DNA from: RPQJ01 sp035691185
GTDB taxonomy: Bacteria > Pseudomonadota > Gammaproteobacteria > Steroidobacterales > Steroidobacteraceae
NCBI GenBank assembly: GCA_035691185.1
Contig: DASSJN010000233.1
Location: 1 to 28,620 of the forward strand
DNA length: 28,620 nt
Direction of reading: 5' to 3'
Below the pieces are notes generated by a model. That model was not told the origin of the DNA, searched no databases, and saw nothing but the letters and a program-made list of their open reading frames with translations. The position numbers and the translations under genes were made by a program. Positions 14,901 through 24,260 of this stretch are shown one piece after another (within the stretch, counting starts at the first letter, position 1; each line of letters begins with the position of its first letter).

Positions 14901-14934
14901 CGCGTGGCCGCTGGGCGTACCGGGCACGGCCTCC

Positions 14935-15438
14935 TCACACCCGCGTCTCCTCCTCGATCATGTCCTCGAGCCGCTCGAAGTCGGGGATCAGCGGGTACTC
15001 GTTGATCATGCGGACCTGTCCGATCACGGGCATGCGCTCGTTGAAGCTGCGCGAATCGTCCGCGTGAATCACGTCGGAGCTCAGCCGCACGAGCTGCGGA
15101 AAGCCCTGCGTGAGGACTGCGAAGTTGCCGTCGCCTTTGCCTGACAGGCCCTGCATCACGACGATGCGGGTGCGGCCGCTGGTGCGAGGCAACGCCTTGC
15201 CGAGCGTCGCTTCGAACGCCACGAGCGGCACGCGGCGGCCGCCCCACGCGATCGTGCCCAGGTACCACGGCGGCGCGCCGTCCATGGGCGTCGGCGCCTG
15301 GTAATTGAGCACCTCGGTCACGCACGATCGCGGCAGCAGCAGCCGGTCCTCGGCGAGCGGCACGAGCAGGCAGTAGATCTCCTCGTTCGCGGCGTGGCCG
15401 GTCGCGGTGGTCGTCGTGGTCGTCGTCGTCGTGGGCAT
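14935..15438 (-). CDS. chpC: CheW-like coupling protein ChpC of the Chp/Pil chemosensory system
   Basis: Single CheW-domain adaptor expected to connect signal receptors to the kinase ChpA. The 167-residue length and the gene position directly after chpA match P. aeruginosa ChpC (about 168). The CheW fold is recognisable in YCLLVPLAEDRLLLPRSCVTEVLNY, PWYLGTIAWGGRRVPLVAFE and RTRIVVMQGL. The N-terminus has a run of nine threonines (residues 3-11) encoded by ACG/ACC repeats, with no counterpart known to me. The start at 15438 lies 15 bp after the chpA stop. The neighbouring chpD and chpE of Pseudomonas are absent and a methyltransferase gene follows on the other strand. Confidence 0.85.
   Translation of the reverse strand: MPTTTTTTTTTATGHAANEEIYCLLVPLAEDRLLLPRSCVTEVLNYQAPTPMDGAPPWYLGTIAWGGRRVPLVAFEATLGKALPRTSGRTRIVVMQGLSGKGDGNFAVLTQGFPQLVRLSSDVIHADDSRSFNERMPVIGQVRMINEYPLIPDFERLEDMIEEETRV
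15406..15432. repeat. Trinucleotide microsatellite encoding nine threonines in ChpC
   Basis: Nine consecutive Thr codons (read on the minus strand: four ACG, ACC, two ACG, two ACC) right after Met-Pro of ChpC. Such a run could expand or contract by slippage without changing frame, altering the length of the disordered N-terminus. Confidence 0.7.
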
Positions 15439-15453
15439 CTGCGTGCGTCCCCG

Positions 15454-18400
15454 TCAGCCCTGCATGCGGCGCCGCGCGAGCACGAGCGGCTCGATCGCGT
15501 CGAGCAGCTGGCTCTCCTGGTACGGCTTGCCGAGGTAGTCGTCCACGCCGATTTCGATCGCGCGCGCACGGTGCTTGTCGCCCACGCGCGAGGTGATCAT
15601 GATGATCGGGACGTCCGCGATCCGCGCGTCGCTGCGCACGTGCGCGGCCACCTCGTACCCGTCCATGCGCGGCATTTCGATGTCGAGCAGGATCACGTCC
15701 GGCACGTGCTCCTGCAGCAGCGCCAGCGCCTCCACGCCGTCCTTCGCGGTCATGACGCGCATGCCGTTGCGCTCGAGCAGGCGCTGCGTCACGCGACGCA
15801 CCGTGATCGAGTCGTCGACCACCAGGGCAAAAATGCGATCGTCGCGGACGGGGCGTGCGCCCTCGGCCGAGCGCGCGCGCCATTCGGAACGCACGAGCGT
15901 CCCCATGTCGAGGATGACCACGATGCGACCGTCGCCGAGGATCGTGGCGCCGGAGATGCCGCGGATGCTCGCGATCTGCGGGCCGACCGGCTTGACGACG
16001 ATCTCGCGGCTGCCGAGCAGCTCGTCGGTCACGAGCGCTGTCGAATGCTCGCCGGCACGCACCAGGATGACCGGCAGCGCGGCGTCCGTCTCCGGCAGCG
16101 CCGACGGCCCGCTCCCGACGAACGTGCCGAGGTGCTGGAAGCGATAGATGTGGCCGCCGTATTCGAACGTCGGGTGTTCTTCCTCGAGGTGGCGCTGGAT
16201 CTCGCTGCGGGTGAGCCGCGCGACACCTTCGACGGTGGCCATCGGCAGCGCGAACAGCTCGTCGTGCACGCGCACGATCAGCGCCTGCGTGATCGCCAGC
16301 GTGAACGGCAGGCGGATCGTGAAGCGCGCGCCGTAACCCGCCTGCGACTCGATGAACAGCCCGCCGCCGAGCTTCTTGACCTCGGTGGCGACCACGTCCA
16401 TGCCGACACCGCGACCCGCGGACTGCGTCAGCCGGCTGGCCGTGCTGAAGCCGGGCTCGAGCACGAGCTGCAGCGCTTCCTCGTCGGTGAGTTCCTGGTC
16501 GGGCCGCAGCAGGCCCATCTGGCGCGCCTTGATACGGATCGCCGGCACGTTGAGCCCGGCGCCGTCGTCCTCGACCACGATGACCACCTCGGCGCCCTCG
16601 CGTTGCAGCTTCATCGTGATGCGACCCGTCTCCGGCTTGCCCGCCGCGAGCCGCTGCTCCGGCGGCTCGATGCCGTGGATCACGGCATTGCGCAGCATGT
16701 GCTCGAACGGCGGCAGCATGCGCTCGAGCACCTGCCGGTCGAGCTCGCCCGTGGCGCCTTCGACGACGAACTCCGCCTTCCTGCCCGACTCGGTCGCAGC
16801 CTGGCGCACGATGCGCGTCAGGCGCTGCACGTGTCGCTGGAACGGCACCATGCGCGTGCGCATGAGCCCGTTCTGCACCTCGGTGACCACCCGGCCCTGC
16901 TGCTGCAGCAGGTTCTGGGTGTCGCGGTTCAGGTTGGCGAGCAGCCCCTCGATGCTCGCGACGTCGCTGACCGACTCGGCGAGCGCGCGAGAGAGCTGCT
17001 GGATCGTGGAGTAACGGTCGAGTTCGAGCGGGTCGAAGTCGGTGCGGTGCACGGCCTCCTCGCCCTGGTGGCGGTGCAGGATCTGCGCCTCGGTCTCCAT
17101 CTCGAGCTTGCGCAGCTGCTCGCGCAGTCGCGTGACCGTGCGGTCGAGCTCGGCGAGGTTGAACTCGATCGAGGTCATCTGCTGCTCGATGCGGGCGCGG
17201 AAGATGCTGACCTCGCCCGCGTTGTTGAGCAGGTCGTCAAGCAGTTCGGCGTCCACGCGCGCGAGCTCGGCGCGCTCCGTGGGCGTCACGGGTTCGCGGC
17301 CCGGCAGCACCGGTGGCGTGTAGGTCGCGGCGACCGGTTCGAAGGCCGGTTCGAGCGGCACCGCAGGAGGTTCGGCTAGCGGCAGTTCCGCTGCTTCCTC
17401 GACGAATGTCGCTTCGGGTGTCATCGGCAGCTGCTCGCCGAGCACGGCCTCCTCGCCCGCGGGCGCTTCCTCGACGATCAGCCAGTCCGGTTCCGCATTC
17501 ACGACCTCGACTTCCTCGATGGCCGGTGTCTCGACGACTTCGATGCCCTCGACCGGTACCGGCGCTTCCTCCGCTTCGGCGCCGAGCAGGATCGACTCGA
17601 CGATCTGCTCGGGTGACGGCTGTGACGTGACCAACTCGGCTTCGGCCTCGACGGTCTCGACCGGCTCGGCCGGCTCGGCCGGCTTGGCCGCCCCTGCGGG
17701 AGCTTCGACCGGCAGTTCCGACGGGAGCGCGGGCGCCGCGACGCCGGACGCACGGATACGCGCGATCAGGCCCGTCGCCTGCGCGATGGGCAGACCGGAG
17801 TTGGCCATCTCGCGCATGCGATGCAGTTCGTCCAGCGAGGCCTGCAGCACGTCGAGCGTCGCCTCGTCGCCGCGGGATTCGCTCGCTTCGACGTCTGCGA
17901 GGAACGATTCGACCTCGTGGCTCAGGTCGCCCATGGCGCGAATACCGGCCATGCGGGCGCCACCCTTCAGCGTGTGCAGCAGCCGCTTGAGCTCGGTGAC
18001 CTGGCTGCGGTCGACGCGGTCCGACCGCCAGCGCGCGAACGCGGCTTCCGCCTGTTCGAGCAACTCGGTCGCTTCCTCGCCGAAGATAGCCGCGATGTCG
18101 GCGTCGAATTCCTCCGTCTCGCGCTCGGCCTCGGGCTCCGGCGCGGCCGGCACGTCGATACGCTCGGGCAGCGCTTCGTGCGGCGTCGTGTGGTCGCGGC
18201 CCGGCTCGACCGCGCGCAGCCCCTCCTCGGTCAGGGTCCGTAACGACGGTTCGGTGTGGTCTTCGGCCGAACGTAGCGTGGACGGCACGACCGTCGCCTC
18301 CGGCTCGGCCGAATCCGGGCGCCACGCATCGGCCAGCGTGCGCTCCGCCGCCTCGGCGAGCCGCGCGAGTTCGGCGTCGAGCGCACGGTCGAGCGCGAGC

Positions 18401-21141
18401 CAGCCCGCGGTCAGCCGACCTTGCTCGGGGAAAAAGCCGGTGTCCTCGTCGACGTGCTCGGAGACCGTCTCGAGCAGCTGCACGGTCTCGGCGAGCAGCT
18501 CGAGCGCCTGGCCGTCGAGGCCGTGACCGTTGTCGTGGAGCTTGCGGACGTAGTGCTCCATCGGTTCGGCCACCTTGATCCCCTGGCGTGCGCCAGCGGT
18601 CTTCGCGATGCCGCTCAGCGTGTGGCAGGCGCGATAGAGCGCCTCCGTAACCGCGTGCGGCGCGAAACCACGCGCGCAGCGTTCGAGGTACTCGCGCACG
18701 ACGCGGATGTGCCCGGCGGTCTCCTTGCGGAAGATCTCGCGCAGCACGGGGTCCATGCGCGGCTCATCCGTCGCGGCCTCCGCCACCGGCGCGGGTTCGG
18801 TCGTCGACTCCTCGAGCACGGCCGCGGCCGCGGTCTCGGCCGGCGCTACGCGCGGAGCAGCCGCCTCGGGACCGGGCAGCGCAGGCCCCTCGCGACCCGA
18901 GAGCGCGTCGGCACGCGCCATGATCTCCGCGATGTCGGTGCCCGCGGGCGCACCACCGTCGATCTCGTCGATCAGCTGCGGCATCGCGGCCACCGCGTCG
19001 CGGACGACCGCCACGATCTCGGGCGAGCGCGCGAGCGTCTGGCTGATCACGCGATTGAGCAGCGATTCGATGCTCCACGAGAACTCGGCGACCCGGCGCG
19101 CGCCGACCATGCGGCCACTGCCCTTCAGCGTGTGGAACGAGCGTCTCAGGTCGCGCAGCGCGTCGGCGTCCAGCGGGTTCTGCTCCCATTGCGGGAACAG
19201 CGCGCGCAGGCGGTCCACGTTCTCGCGCGCTTCCTCGACGAAGAGCTGCAGGAACTCGAGGTCGGCGGTCGTCGGCACAGCCGCCGCGGCGGCGGCCTGT
19301 GGCGGCACTGCCGCTGCAGGCTCGGCGGCAGCCGCCTCTTCGGCGGTGACGGGTGGAATGCGCTGCGTTCGATCGGCCTGAAATTCAGTCGGCGCCGTCG
19401 CTTCGCGCCAGGACAGCACCCTCGCCGTCGCCGGCTCGATCTCGGCGAGCCGCGCCGCGGCGGCGTCCAGGATCTGCCACTGGTCGGCACGGCCGGCCTG
19501 CAGCGTCTCCATGTAGTACTCGACCGCGACGACCGCGTCGGCGAGCCGTTCGAGCCGCGCCGGCGTCAGTGACGCCGCGTCGGGACGCACGATGCTGCCG
19601 AGCGCGCGGCCGACGCCTTCCATGATCTCGACCGCCCGCTGCTTGCCGAGCATCAGCAGGCCCGCCGTGATGCCGCGCACGAGTTGCGGCACCTGGTCCA
19701 GGCCCTGGGCCTCCGCCGGCGCGGACAGCGAGTGGGTGACCGCTTCCTTGATGCGCGCCATGTTCACGATGCACTCGCGCAGCACAGCTTCCTGCACGAG
19801 GCGGAACTCGTCGTCGGTCGGTTCGCCAGGCTGCGCCTGGCCAGCGTCCCTCTCGGGCAGGATCAGGCGCACGAGCTGCGAATCGAGGCTGTCCTCGACC
19901 GCGATCAGCGCGGCGGCGATGCCCAGCAGTGCGGTGTCGTCCGGCGGGATCCGGCGGTCGACGATGGCCTTGAGCGACTCGAGCTCGCCTTCGACGCGGG
20001 ACCGCAATGCACCCAGCCCCAGCACGCCGAGCGTGTCGCTGATCTTGCGCAGCATCTCGAGTTGCGGCGCGAGGTCGTCGACCTGCGTCGCGCCCTTGCG
20101 CACGAAGATGTCGAGCACGTCCTTGACGCGCGTGAGGTCCTCGCGAATCGCGGCGGCGACCGTGCGCATGAGCCGCACGCTCGGCGCCGAGAGCGTATCG
20201 GCCGATTCCGTCGCCTCGACATCCTGCGCCTCGACCATGTCTTGCAGGCCGAACGACTGGCGCACCTCGCTCACGACCGGCCCGGCCGTGGTGCTCCGCG
20301 CCACGTAATACAGCAGGTTGTTGAGCACGTCTGTAGGAGGCGTTTCGGCGTACCGGTTCTCGCCGGAGTCGGCGAGCCGTCTCAGCTCGCGGTCGACATG
20401 GCCGAGCAGGCGCTTGACCGACACGTTCGCGTCGATGCCGCCGGAACGCAGCGCCTCGATCACGGCCTGCACGACCCACCAGAGCTGGTAGAGGGGCTGG
20501 GTCGAGGCAGCCTGCTCGAACTGGGAGGCGATCTCGGACAGGTGGTGCAGGTTCTCGTCGACGCGCTCGCCGCGGATCCAGCCGAGCAGCGCGAGCTGGA
20601 AGCGCGGGCGCAGCTTGCGTGCCAGGTCGGCGACCTCACGGTCTCCGGCGAACGGCGATGAGGGGCGCGCCTGCGCGTCGGACCGCAGGTTCAACAGCAG
20701 CAGCGTGCCCTCGGAAAGCAGCGCGGCGCCGCGCACGGCGCGCAGGTCGTTCAGCAGCGGCAGCAGGATGATCGGCAGGTCCCGCGCGCCGTTCGCGACG
20801 CGCTCGACGTACGACGGCAGTTGCTCCATCGCGCGCATGAGCGCGTCGAGCCCGTCCGCATCGGCCCGTCCGTCGCCGGAGTGCGCGTCGACGTAGCGCG
20901 CGACGTGCTCCATTTCCTCGCCGAGCAGCGAGCCGCCGTACACTTCGGCCAGGCGCAGTGCGCCACGCGCGAGGTGGATGTGCGCCGCGAAGCGGTGCAG
21001 CGCGCCGCGGTCCTCCGGCTTCTCGGCGAAAGCTTCGAGTGCGACGCGGGCTTCGTTGAGCTCGGCCGCGATCTCGCGCGCAATCACCTGCAACGAGGCG
21101 TGGGCCTCGTCCACCGTCGCGAGCGGCAGGGGTTCGTTCAT
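15454..21141 (-). CDS. chpA: Hybrid CheA-type histidine kinase ChpA with three canonical HPt sites and a C-terminal receiver
   Basis: Central kinase of the Chp system; it phosphorylates PilG and PilH to control type IV pilus motors and, in Pseudomonas, cAMP synthesis. The product has 1895 residues. Order: an N-terminal degenerate HPt-like bundle (IHLARGALRL, His56); a long helical region (about 100-600) without HPt motifs; HPt1 with His670 in FHTLKGSGRM; HPt2 with His840 in CHTLSGIAKT; HPt3 with His1056 in LHTLKGGARM; an acidic proline-rich linker (about 1120-1270); and a dimerisation helix pair from about 1285. The ATPase follows (N-box HMLRNAVIHG with Asn1485, G-box AGRGVGMDVV near 1577), then a CheW-like domain (about 1610-1740) and a receiver with Asp1820 in LLDIEMPRMDGY. 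A GTG one codon upstream (21144) is an alternative start. It lies 21 bp after pilJ with no pilK between. P. aeruginosa ChpA is longer (about 2470 residues) with more phosphotransfer sites. Confidence 0.93.
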   Translation of the reverse strand: MNEPLPLATVDEAHASLQVIAREIAAELNEARVALEAFAEKPEDRGALHRFAAHIHLARGALRLAEVYGGSLLGEEMEHVARYVDAHSGDGRADADGLDALMRAMEQLPSYVERVANGARDLPIILLPLLNDLRAVRGAALLSEGTLLLLNLRSDAQARPSSPFAGDREVADLARKLRPRFQLALLGWIRGERVDENLHHLSEIASQFEQAASTQPLYQLWWVVQAVIEALRSGGIDANVSVKRLLGHVDRELRRLADSGENRYAETPPTDVLNNLLYYVARSTTAGPVVSEVRQSFGLQDMVEAQDVEATESADTLSAPSVRLMRTVAAAIREDLTRVKDVLDIFVRKGATQVDDLAPQLEMLRKISDTLGVLGLGALRSRVEGELESLKAIVDRRIPPDDTALLGIAAALIAVEDSLDSQLVRLILPERDAGQAQPGEPTDDEFRLVQEAVLRECIVNMARIKEAVTHSLSAPAEAQGLDQVPQLVRGITAGLLMLGKQRAVEIMEGVGRALGSIVRPDAASLTPARLERLADAVVAVEYYMETLQAGRADQWQILDAAAARLAEIEPATARVLSWREATAPTEFQADRTQRIPPVTAEEAAAAEPAAAVPPQAAAAAAVPTTADLEFLQLFVEEARENVDRLRALFPQWEQNPLDADALRDLRRSFHTLKGSGRMVGARRVAEFSWSIESLLNRVISQTLARSPEIVAVVRDAVAAMPQLIDEIDGGAPAGTDIAEIMARADALSGREGPALPGPEAAAPRVAPAETAAAAVLEESTTEPAPVAEAATDEPRMDPVLREIFRKETAGHIRVVREYLERCARGFAPHAVTEALYRACHTLSGIAKTAGARQGIKVAEPMEHYVRKLHDNGHGLDGQALELLAETVQLLETVSEHVDEDTGFFPEQGRLTAGWLALDRALDAELARLAEAAERTLADAWRPDSAEPEATVVPSTLRSAEDHTEPSLRTLTEEGLRAVEPGRDHTTPHEALPERIDVPAAPEPEAERETEEFDADIAAIFGEEATELLEQAEAAFARWRSDRVDRSQVTELKRLLHTLKGGARMAGIRAMGDLSHEVESFLADVEASESRGDEATLDVLQASLDELHRMREMANSGLPIAQATGLIARIRASGVAAPALPSELPVEAPAGAAKPAEPAEPVETVEAEAELVTSQPSPEQIVESILLGAEAEEAPVPVEGIEVVETPAIEEVEVVNAEPDWLIVEEAPAGEEAVLGEQLPMTPEATFVEEAAELPLAEPPAVPLEPAFEPVAATYTPPVLPGREPVTPTERAELARVDAELLDDLLNNAGEVSIFRARIEQQMTSIEFNLAELDRTVTRLREQLRKLEMETEAQILHRHQGEEAVHRTDFDPLELDRYSTIQQLSRALAESVSDVASIEGLLANLNRDTQNLLQQQGRVVTEVQNGLMRTRMVPFQRHVQRLTRIVRQAATESGRKAEFVVEGATGELDRQVLERMLPPFEHMLRNAVIHGIEPPEQRLAAGKPETGRITMKLQREGAEVVIVVEDDGAGLNVPAIRIKARQMGLLRPDQELTDEEALQLVLEPGFSTASRLTQSAGRGVGMDVVATEVKKLGGGLFIESQAGYGARFTIRLPFTLAITQALIVRVHDELFALPMATVEGVARLTRSEIQRHLEEEHPTFEYGGHIYRFQHLGTFVGSGPSALPETDAALPVILVRAGEHSTALVTDELLGSREIVVKPVGPQIASIRGISGATILGDGRIVVILDMGTLVRSEWRARSAEGARPVRDDRIFALVVDDSITVRRVTQRLLERNGMRVMTAKDGVEALALLQEHVPDVILLDIEMPRMDGYEVAAHVRSDARIADVPIIMITSRVGDKHRARAIEIGVDDYLGKPYQESQLLDAIEPLVLARRRMQG

Positions 21142-21162
21142 CACGTCGGGGCCGCCGCTCGG

Positions 21163-23274
21163 TCAGCCGGCCACGCTGCCGATGCGTCGCACGTTGCTGC
21201 TCGCTTCGGGCGGGGTCGGGGCGATTCCTTCCTGCCGCGGGGCCTGGTATTCGCCGGTGGCACCGTTGGCCAGCGATCCGGGCAGCCGGAACCCGGAGAC
21301 CGACTTGCGCAGCTGCGCGGCGAGCTCGGCCAGCTTGCCGATCGAGGTCGACGTCGCCGTGGTGCTCTCGGCCGTCTGCGAGCTGATCTCGCGCAGCACC
21401 TGCATGTTGCGCGAGATGCTCTGCGACACGCCCGCCTGCTGCCGCGAGCTCGCGGAGATGTTCTGCACGAGGCTGGCGATCTGGTTCGACACCTGCTCGA
21501 TCTCCTCGAGCGCCGCGCCCGCGTTCTCGGCGAGCAGCGCGCCGCCGACGACGTCGGTCGTGGTGCGCTCCATCGAGACCACGGCCTCGTTGGTGTCCGC
21601 CTGGATCGTGCGCACCAGCACCTCGATCTGCTTGGTCGCGTTGGCCGCGCGCTCGGCGAGCCGCTGCACTTCGTCGGCCACGACCGCGAAGCCGCGCCCC
21701 GCCTCCCCGGCCATCGACGCCTGGATCGAAGCGTTGAGCGCGAGGATGTTGGTCTGCTCGGCGATGTCGTTGATCAGCTCGACGATGTTGCCGATCTCCT
21801 GCGAGCTCTCGCCCAGGCGCTTGATGCGCTTCGAGGTCTCCTGGATGTTCTCGCGGATCGCGTTCATGCCGTCGATCGTGCGACGCACGGCGTCGCCGCC
21901 CTTGTGCGCGATCTCGACCGAGTGGCGCGCGACGTCGGCCGACCGCTCGGCGTTGCCCGAGACTTCCTCGGTCGACGCCGCCATCGCGGTGATCGACTCC
22001 GAGGCCGCACCGATCTGCTTCGACTGCGCCGACGACGCCTTGGCCAGGTGGTTCGAGAGCGCCTGGGTCTGGCGCGTGGCGGCGTCGAGCTTGACCGCGG
22101 AATCGTTGATCGTGACGACGAGCTCGCGCAGCGCCTCGATCGCGTAGTTGATCGAGTCGGCGATCGCACCCGTGATGTCCTCGGTGACCGTGGCCTGCAC
22201 GGTCAGGTCGCCGTCGGCGAGGCTCGAGAGTTCGTCGAGCAGCCGCAGGATCGCCTGCTGGTTGCGCTCGTTCTGGCGGGCCTGGTGCTCGGCCGCCTTG
22301 CGCAGCGCCGCGAGTTCCCGCTGCAGCCACGCGGCCGCCGCGAGCGCGAGCAGCGTGACGACGATGAAGAACAGCGGCAGCCACGGGCTCGCGAGGAAGC
22401 CGCCCGAGCGGATCGCGCCGCTCGTGTCGATCTTCGCGAGTCCGGCGCTCAAGCCCGCGCCGGTCTCGGTCAGCGCGTTGCGCGCCGCCTGCATCTGCTC
22501 GAGCTGGTCGGCGAGCGCGATCACGGCGCGCACCTGCTCAGCCTCGCTGCGGAACGCGGTCAGCAGCGCCTGGGCGGCCGTCGCCGCCTCGCCGGTCGCC
22601 GGCGCGATGCCGAGCGTATTCGCCTCCCCCGCCACGCCGGCTGCGACCTGCTGCATGAAGTCGACGCTGTCGGTCAATCGTCGCGCCGCCGCTTCGATCG
22701 GTGCGGTGCCGTCGGCGAGCGCCGAAAGGTCCTGCTCGACCGCCTGCGCCCGCAACTCGAAGCGCTCGAAACTGCGGTTGATGGAGTCGGGGCGGACCGG
22801 GCCCATGGTCTTGAGCACGCCGGCCGCCGTCGACAGCAGCCGCGGCGTGGATTCGCGCACGTCGGCCGCGGTCTTCTGCGCCTGCAGCGCGGCTTCGCGA
22901 CCGTCGAGCACGGCCTGCGACTGCTCGAGCAACGCGGCCCAGCCGTTCTCGCCGCCGAGCACGCGTGCGCTTGGGCTTGCCAGCAGGCCGAGAGCAGACT
23001 TGCCCGCGTTGATCTCGTCGATGACCCGCTCGAGCCGGGCACGCGACGCGGCGAGCGCATCGAAGGCGGGGGCGGAACCGCGCACCGCAGCCTGCCCCTG
23101 CAACGGGATGTTCTGCGACAGCGACGTGAGCGACGCCATGTGCTCGCGCAGCTGGGACTGCTGCTGCATCGCGCGGCCGGTCAGCAGCAGGGCCAGCGCA
23201 GCCAGCAGGGCCGCGACGAGCGCCACCCCGAGCAGCGTCGGCTGCAGGCGAGCGGCGTCGATTCTGTTGGTCAT
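21163..23274 (-). CDS. pilJ: Type IV pilus methyl-accepting chemoreceptor PilJ
   Basis: Membrane receptor that senses pilus state or surface contact and controls ChpA through PilI. The 703-residue product has TM1 at about 12-33 (TLLGVALVAALLAALALLL), a periplasmic helical PilJ-type sensor domain (about 34-294) and TM2 at about 295-316 (PLFFIVVTLLALAAAAWL). A HAMP-like linker ending in LADGDLTVQATVTEDITG follows, then the MCP signalling coiled coil. The hairpin tip is well conserved: EQTNILALNASIQASMAGEA, then GRGFAVVADEVQRLAERA near 515-545. The C-terminus is a Pro/Ser-rich tail with no CheR-tethering pentapeptide. The ATG at 23274 gives the usual short cytoplasmic N-terminus and has an AGGGTG ribosome binding site. 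No receptor methylase or methylesterase gene is present in the operon. Confidence 0.95.
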   Translation of the reverse strand: MTNRIDAARLQPTLLGVALVAALLAALALLLTGRAMQQQSQLREHMASLTSLSQNIPLQGQAAVRGSAPAFDALAASRARLERVIDEINAGKSALGLLASPSARVLGGENGWAALLEQSQAVLDGREAALQAQKTAADVRESTPRLLSTAAGVLKTMGPVRPDSINRSFERFELRAQAVEQDLSALADGTAPIEAAARRLTDSVDFMQQVAAGVAGEANTLGIAPATGEAATAAQALLTAFRSEAEQVRAVIALADQLEQMQAARNALTETGAGLSAGLAKIDTSGAIRSGGFLASPWLPLFFIVVTLLALAAAAWLQRELAALRKAAEHQARQNERNQQAILRLLDELSSLADGDLTVQATVTEDITGAIADSINYAIEALRELVVTINDSAVKLDAATRQTQALSNHLAKASSAQSKQIGAASESITAMAASTEEVSGNAERSADVARHSVEIAHKGGDAVRRTIDGMNAIRENIQETSKRIKRLGESSQEIGNIVELINDIAEQTNILALNASIQASMAGEAGRGFAVVADEVQRLAERAANATKQIEVLVRTIQADTNEAVVSMERTTTDVVGGALLAENAGAALEEIEQVSNQIASLVQNISASSRQQAGVSQSISRNMQVLREISSQTAESTTATSTSIGKLAELAAQLRKSVSGFRLPGSLANGATGEYQAPRQEGIAPTPPEASSNVRRIGSVAG

Positions 23275-23306
23275 GTCGTCACCCTGTCGGTCGTCGTGGG
23301 CCGCGG

Positions 23307-23873
23307 CTAGGACGCCGCGGCCTGCATGAACTGCTGGCTCTCGAGCAGCGTCTTGATGCTGAAGACGGGCCACACCTCGGTGCCCCGCTTGAACGCGCCG
23401 GCGAGGTAGCGCTCGCATCGCAGCAGCGTCGGCGGCAGATCGGCCGAGAACTCGCCTTCGAAGAACCGGCGGAATCCCATGACCTCGTCGACCACGAGGC
23501 CTGCGGGAATCTCGCGGTGGTTCGCGACGAGCACGCGGCTCGTCCGCGTCATCGAGGTGGCACCGGCGCCGAGGAATGCGCGGAGATCGACCACCGGCAG
23601 CAGCTGTCCACGCACGTTCGAGAGGCCGCGGATCCAGGAGCGCGCGCCGGGGACGCGCGTGATCGTGGGCGGGTACGAGAGCACCTCGCGGGTTTCCTCG
23701 CGTGCGAGCAGGAACGCTTCGCCGCCGAGGCGGAACGCGATGCCGACCCATTCGGGGCCGCTCGCGACCGCTTCCGGCTGGCCCTGCGCGGCGGCACGGG
23801 CGCGACGGTCGATCTCCCGCAGAAGTTCGTAGGGGCGCTCGCGCAGCGAACGCAGGCCAGTGGCGCCTTGCAT
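23307..23873 (-). CDS. pilI: CheW-like adaptor PilI
   Basis: Couples PilJ to the kinase ChpA. The 188-residue product is a CheW domain preceded by a PilI-type N-terminus (residues 1-40: LRERPYELLREIDRRARAAA). The core includes WVGIAFRLGGEAFLLAREETREVL, SWIRGLSNVRGQLLPVVDLRAFLG (the NxRGxxxPVVDL hallmark of CheW) and GLVVDEVMGFRRF. The start at 23873 lies five bases after the pilH stop, and pilJ begins 32 bp downstream. Context and length match PilI of Pseudomonas (about 178 residues). Confidence 0.93.
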   Translation of the reverse strand: MQGATGLRSLRERPYELLREIDRRARAAAQGQPEAVASGPEWVGIAFRLGGEAFLLAREETREVLSYPPTITRVPGARSWIRGLSNVRGQLLPVVDLRAFLGAGATSMTRTSRVLVANHREIPAGLVVDEVMGFRRFFEGEFSADLPPTLLRCERYLAGAFKRGTEVWPVFSIKTLLESQQFMQAAAS

Positions 23874-23878
23874 GTGGC

Positions 23879-24244
23879 TCAGGTGGCGATCGCGGCCTGC
23901 GCCTTGCGCACGAGTTGCTCCGTGGCGACCGGCTTGACGATGTAGTCGACCGCGCCCTGGCGCAGGCCCCAGACGCGGTCCGATTCCTGGGACTTGGAAG
24001 TGACCATGATCACCGGGATCTTGCGCGTCTGCGGGTCGTTCGCGAGTTCGCGCGTGGCCTGGAAGCCGTTGACGCCCGGCATCACGATGTCCATCAGGAT
24101 CAGGTCGGGGTGCATCTCGCGCGCGAGCCGCAGGCCCTCGCTGCCGTCGGCCGCGGCGGCCGTCCGGAAGCCATGCTGCTCGAGCGCCTTCTGCATCACG
24201 TGAACGTCAGTGGGGGAATCGTCCACGATCAGAACCAATGCCAC
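23879..24244 (-). CDS. pilH: Single-domain response regulator PilH
   Basis: CheY-like protein of the twitching pathway; in Pseudomonas it opposes PilG, favouring pilus retraction or acting as a phosphate sink. The 121-residue receiver has the acidic pair Asp8-Asp9, the phospho-acceptor Asp52 in LILMDIVMPG, the Thr/Ser switch in VIMVTSKSQESD and the conserved lysine in YIVKPV. PilH-specific features such as MPGVNGFQATRELANDPQT are evident. It starts with GTG at 24244; GGAGG six bases upstream supports this. It lies 16 bp after pilG and 5 bp before pilI. Confidence 0.94.
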   Translation of the reverse strand: MALVLIVDDSPTDVHVMQKALEQHGFRTAAAADGSEGLRLAREMHPDLILMDIVMPGVNGFQATRELANDPQTRKIPVIMVTSKSQESDRVWGLRQGAVDYIVKPVATEQLVRKAQAAIAT

Positions 24245-24260
24245 GGGGGAACCTCCGGAA

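Noticed and set aside
14901..14934. Weak inverted repeat between the methyltransferase and chpC genes as a terminator
   Set aside because: Only about five base pairs with a long loop and no T-tract.
15394..23310. Long plus-strand open frames opposite chpA and pilJ
   Set aside because: These are antisense shadows of strongly conserved genes, with low-complexity Arg/His/Leu composition and no recognisable fold.
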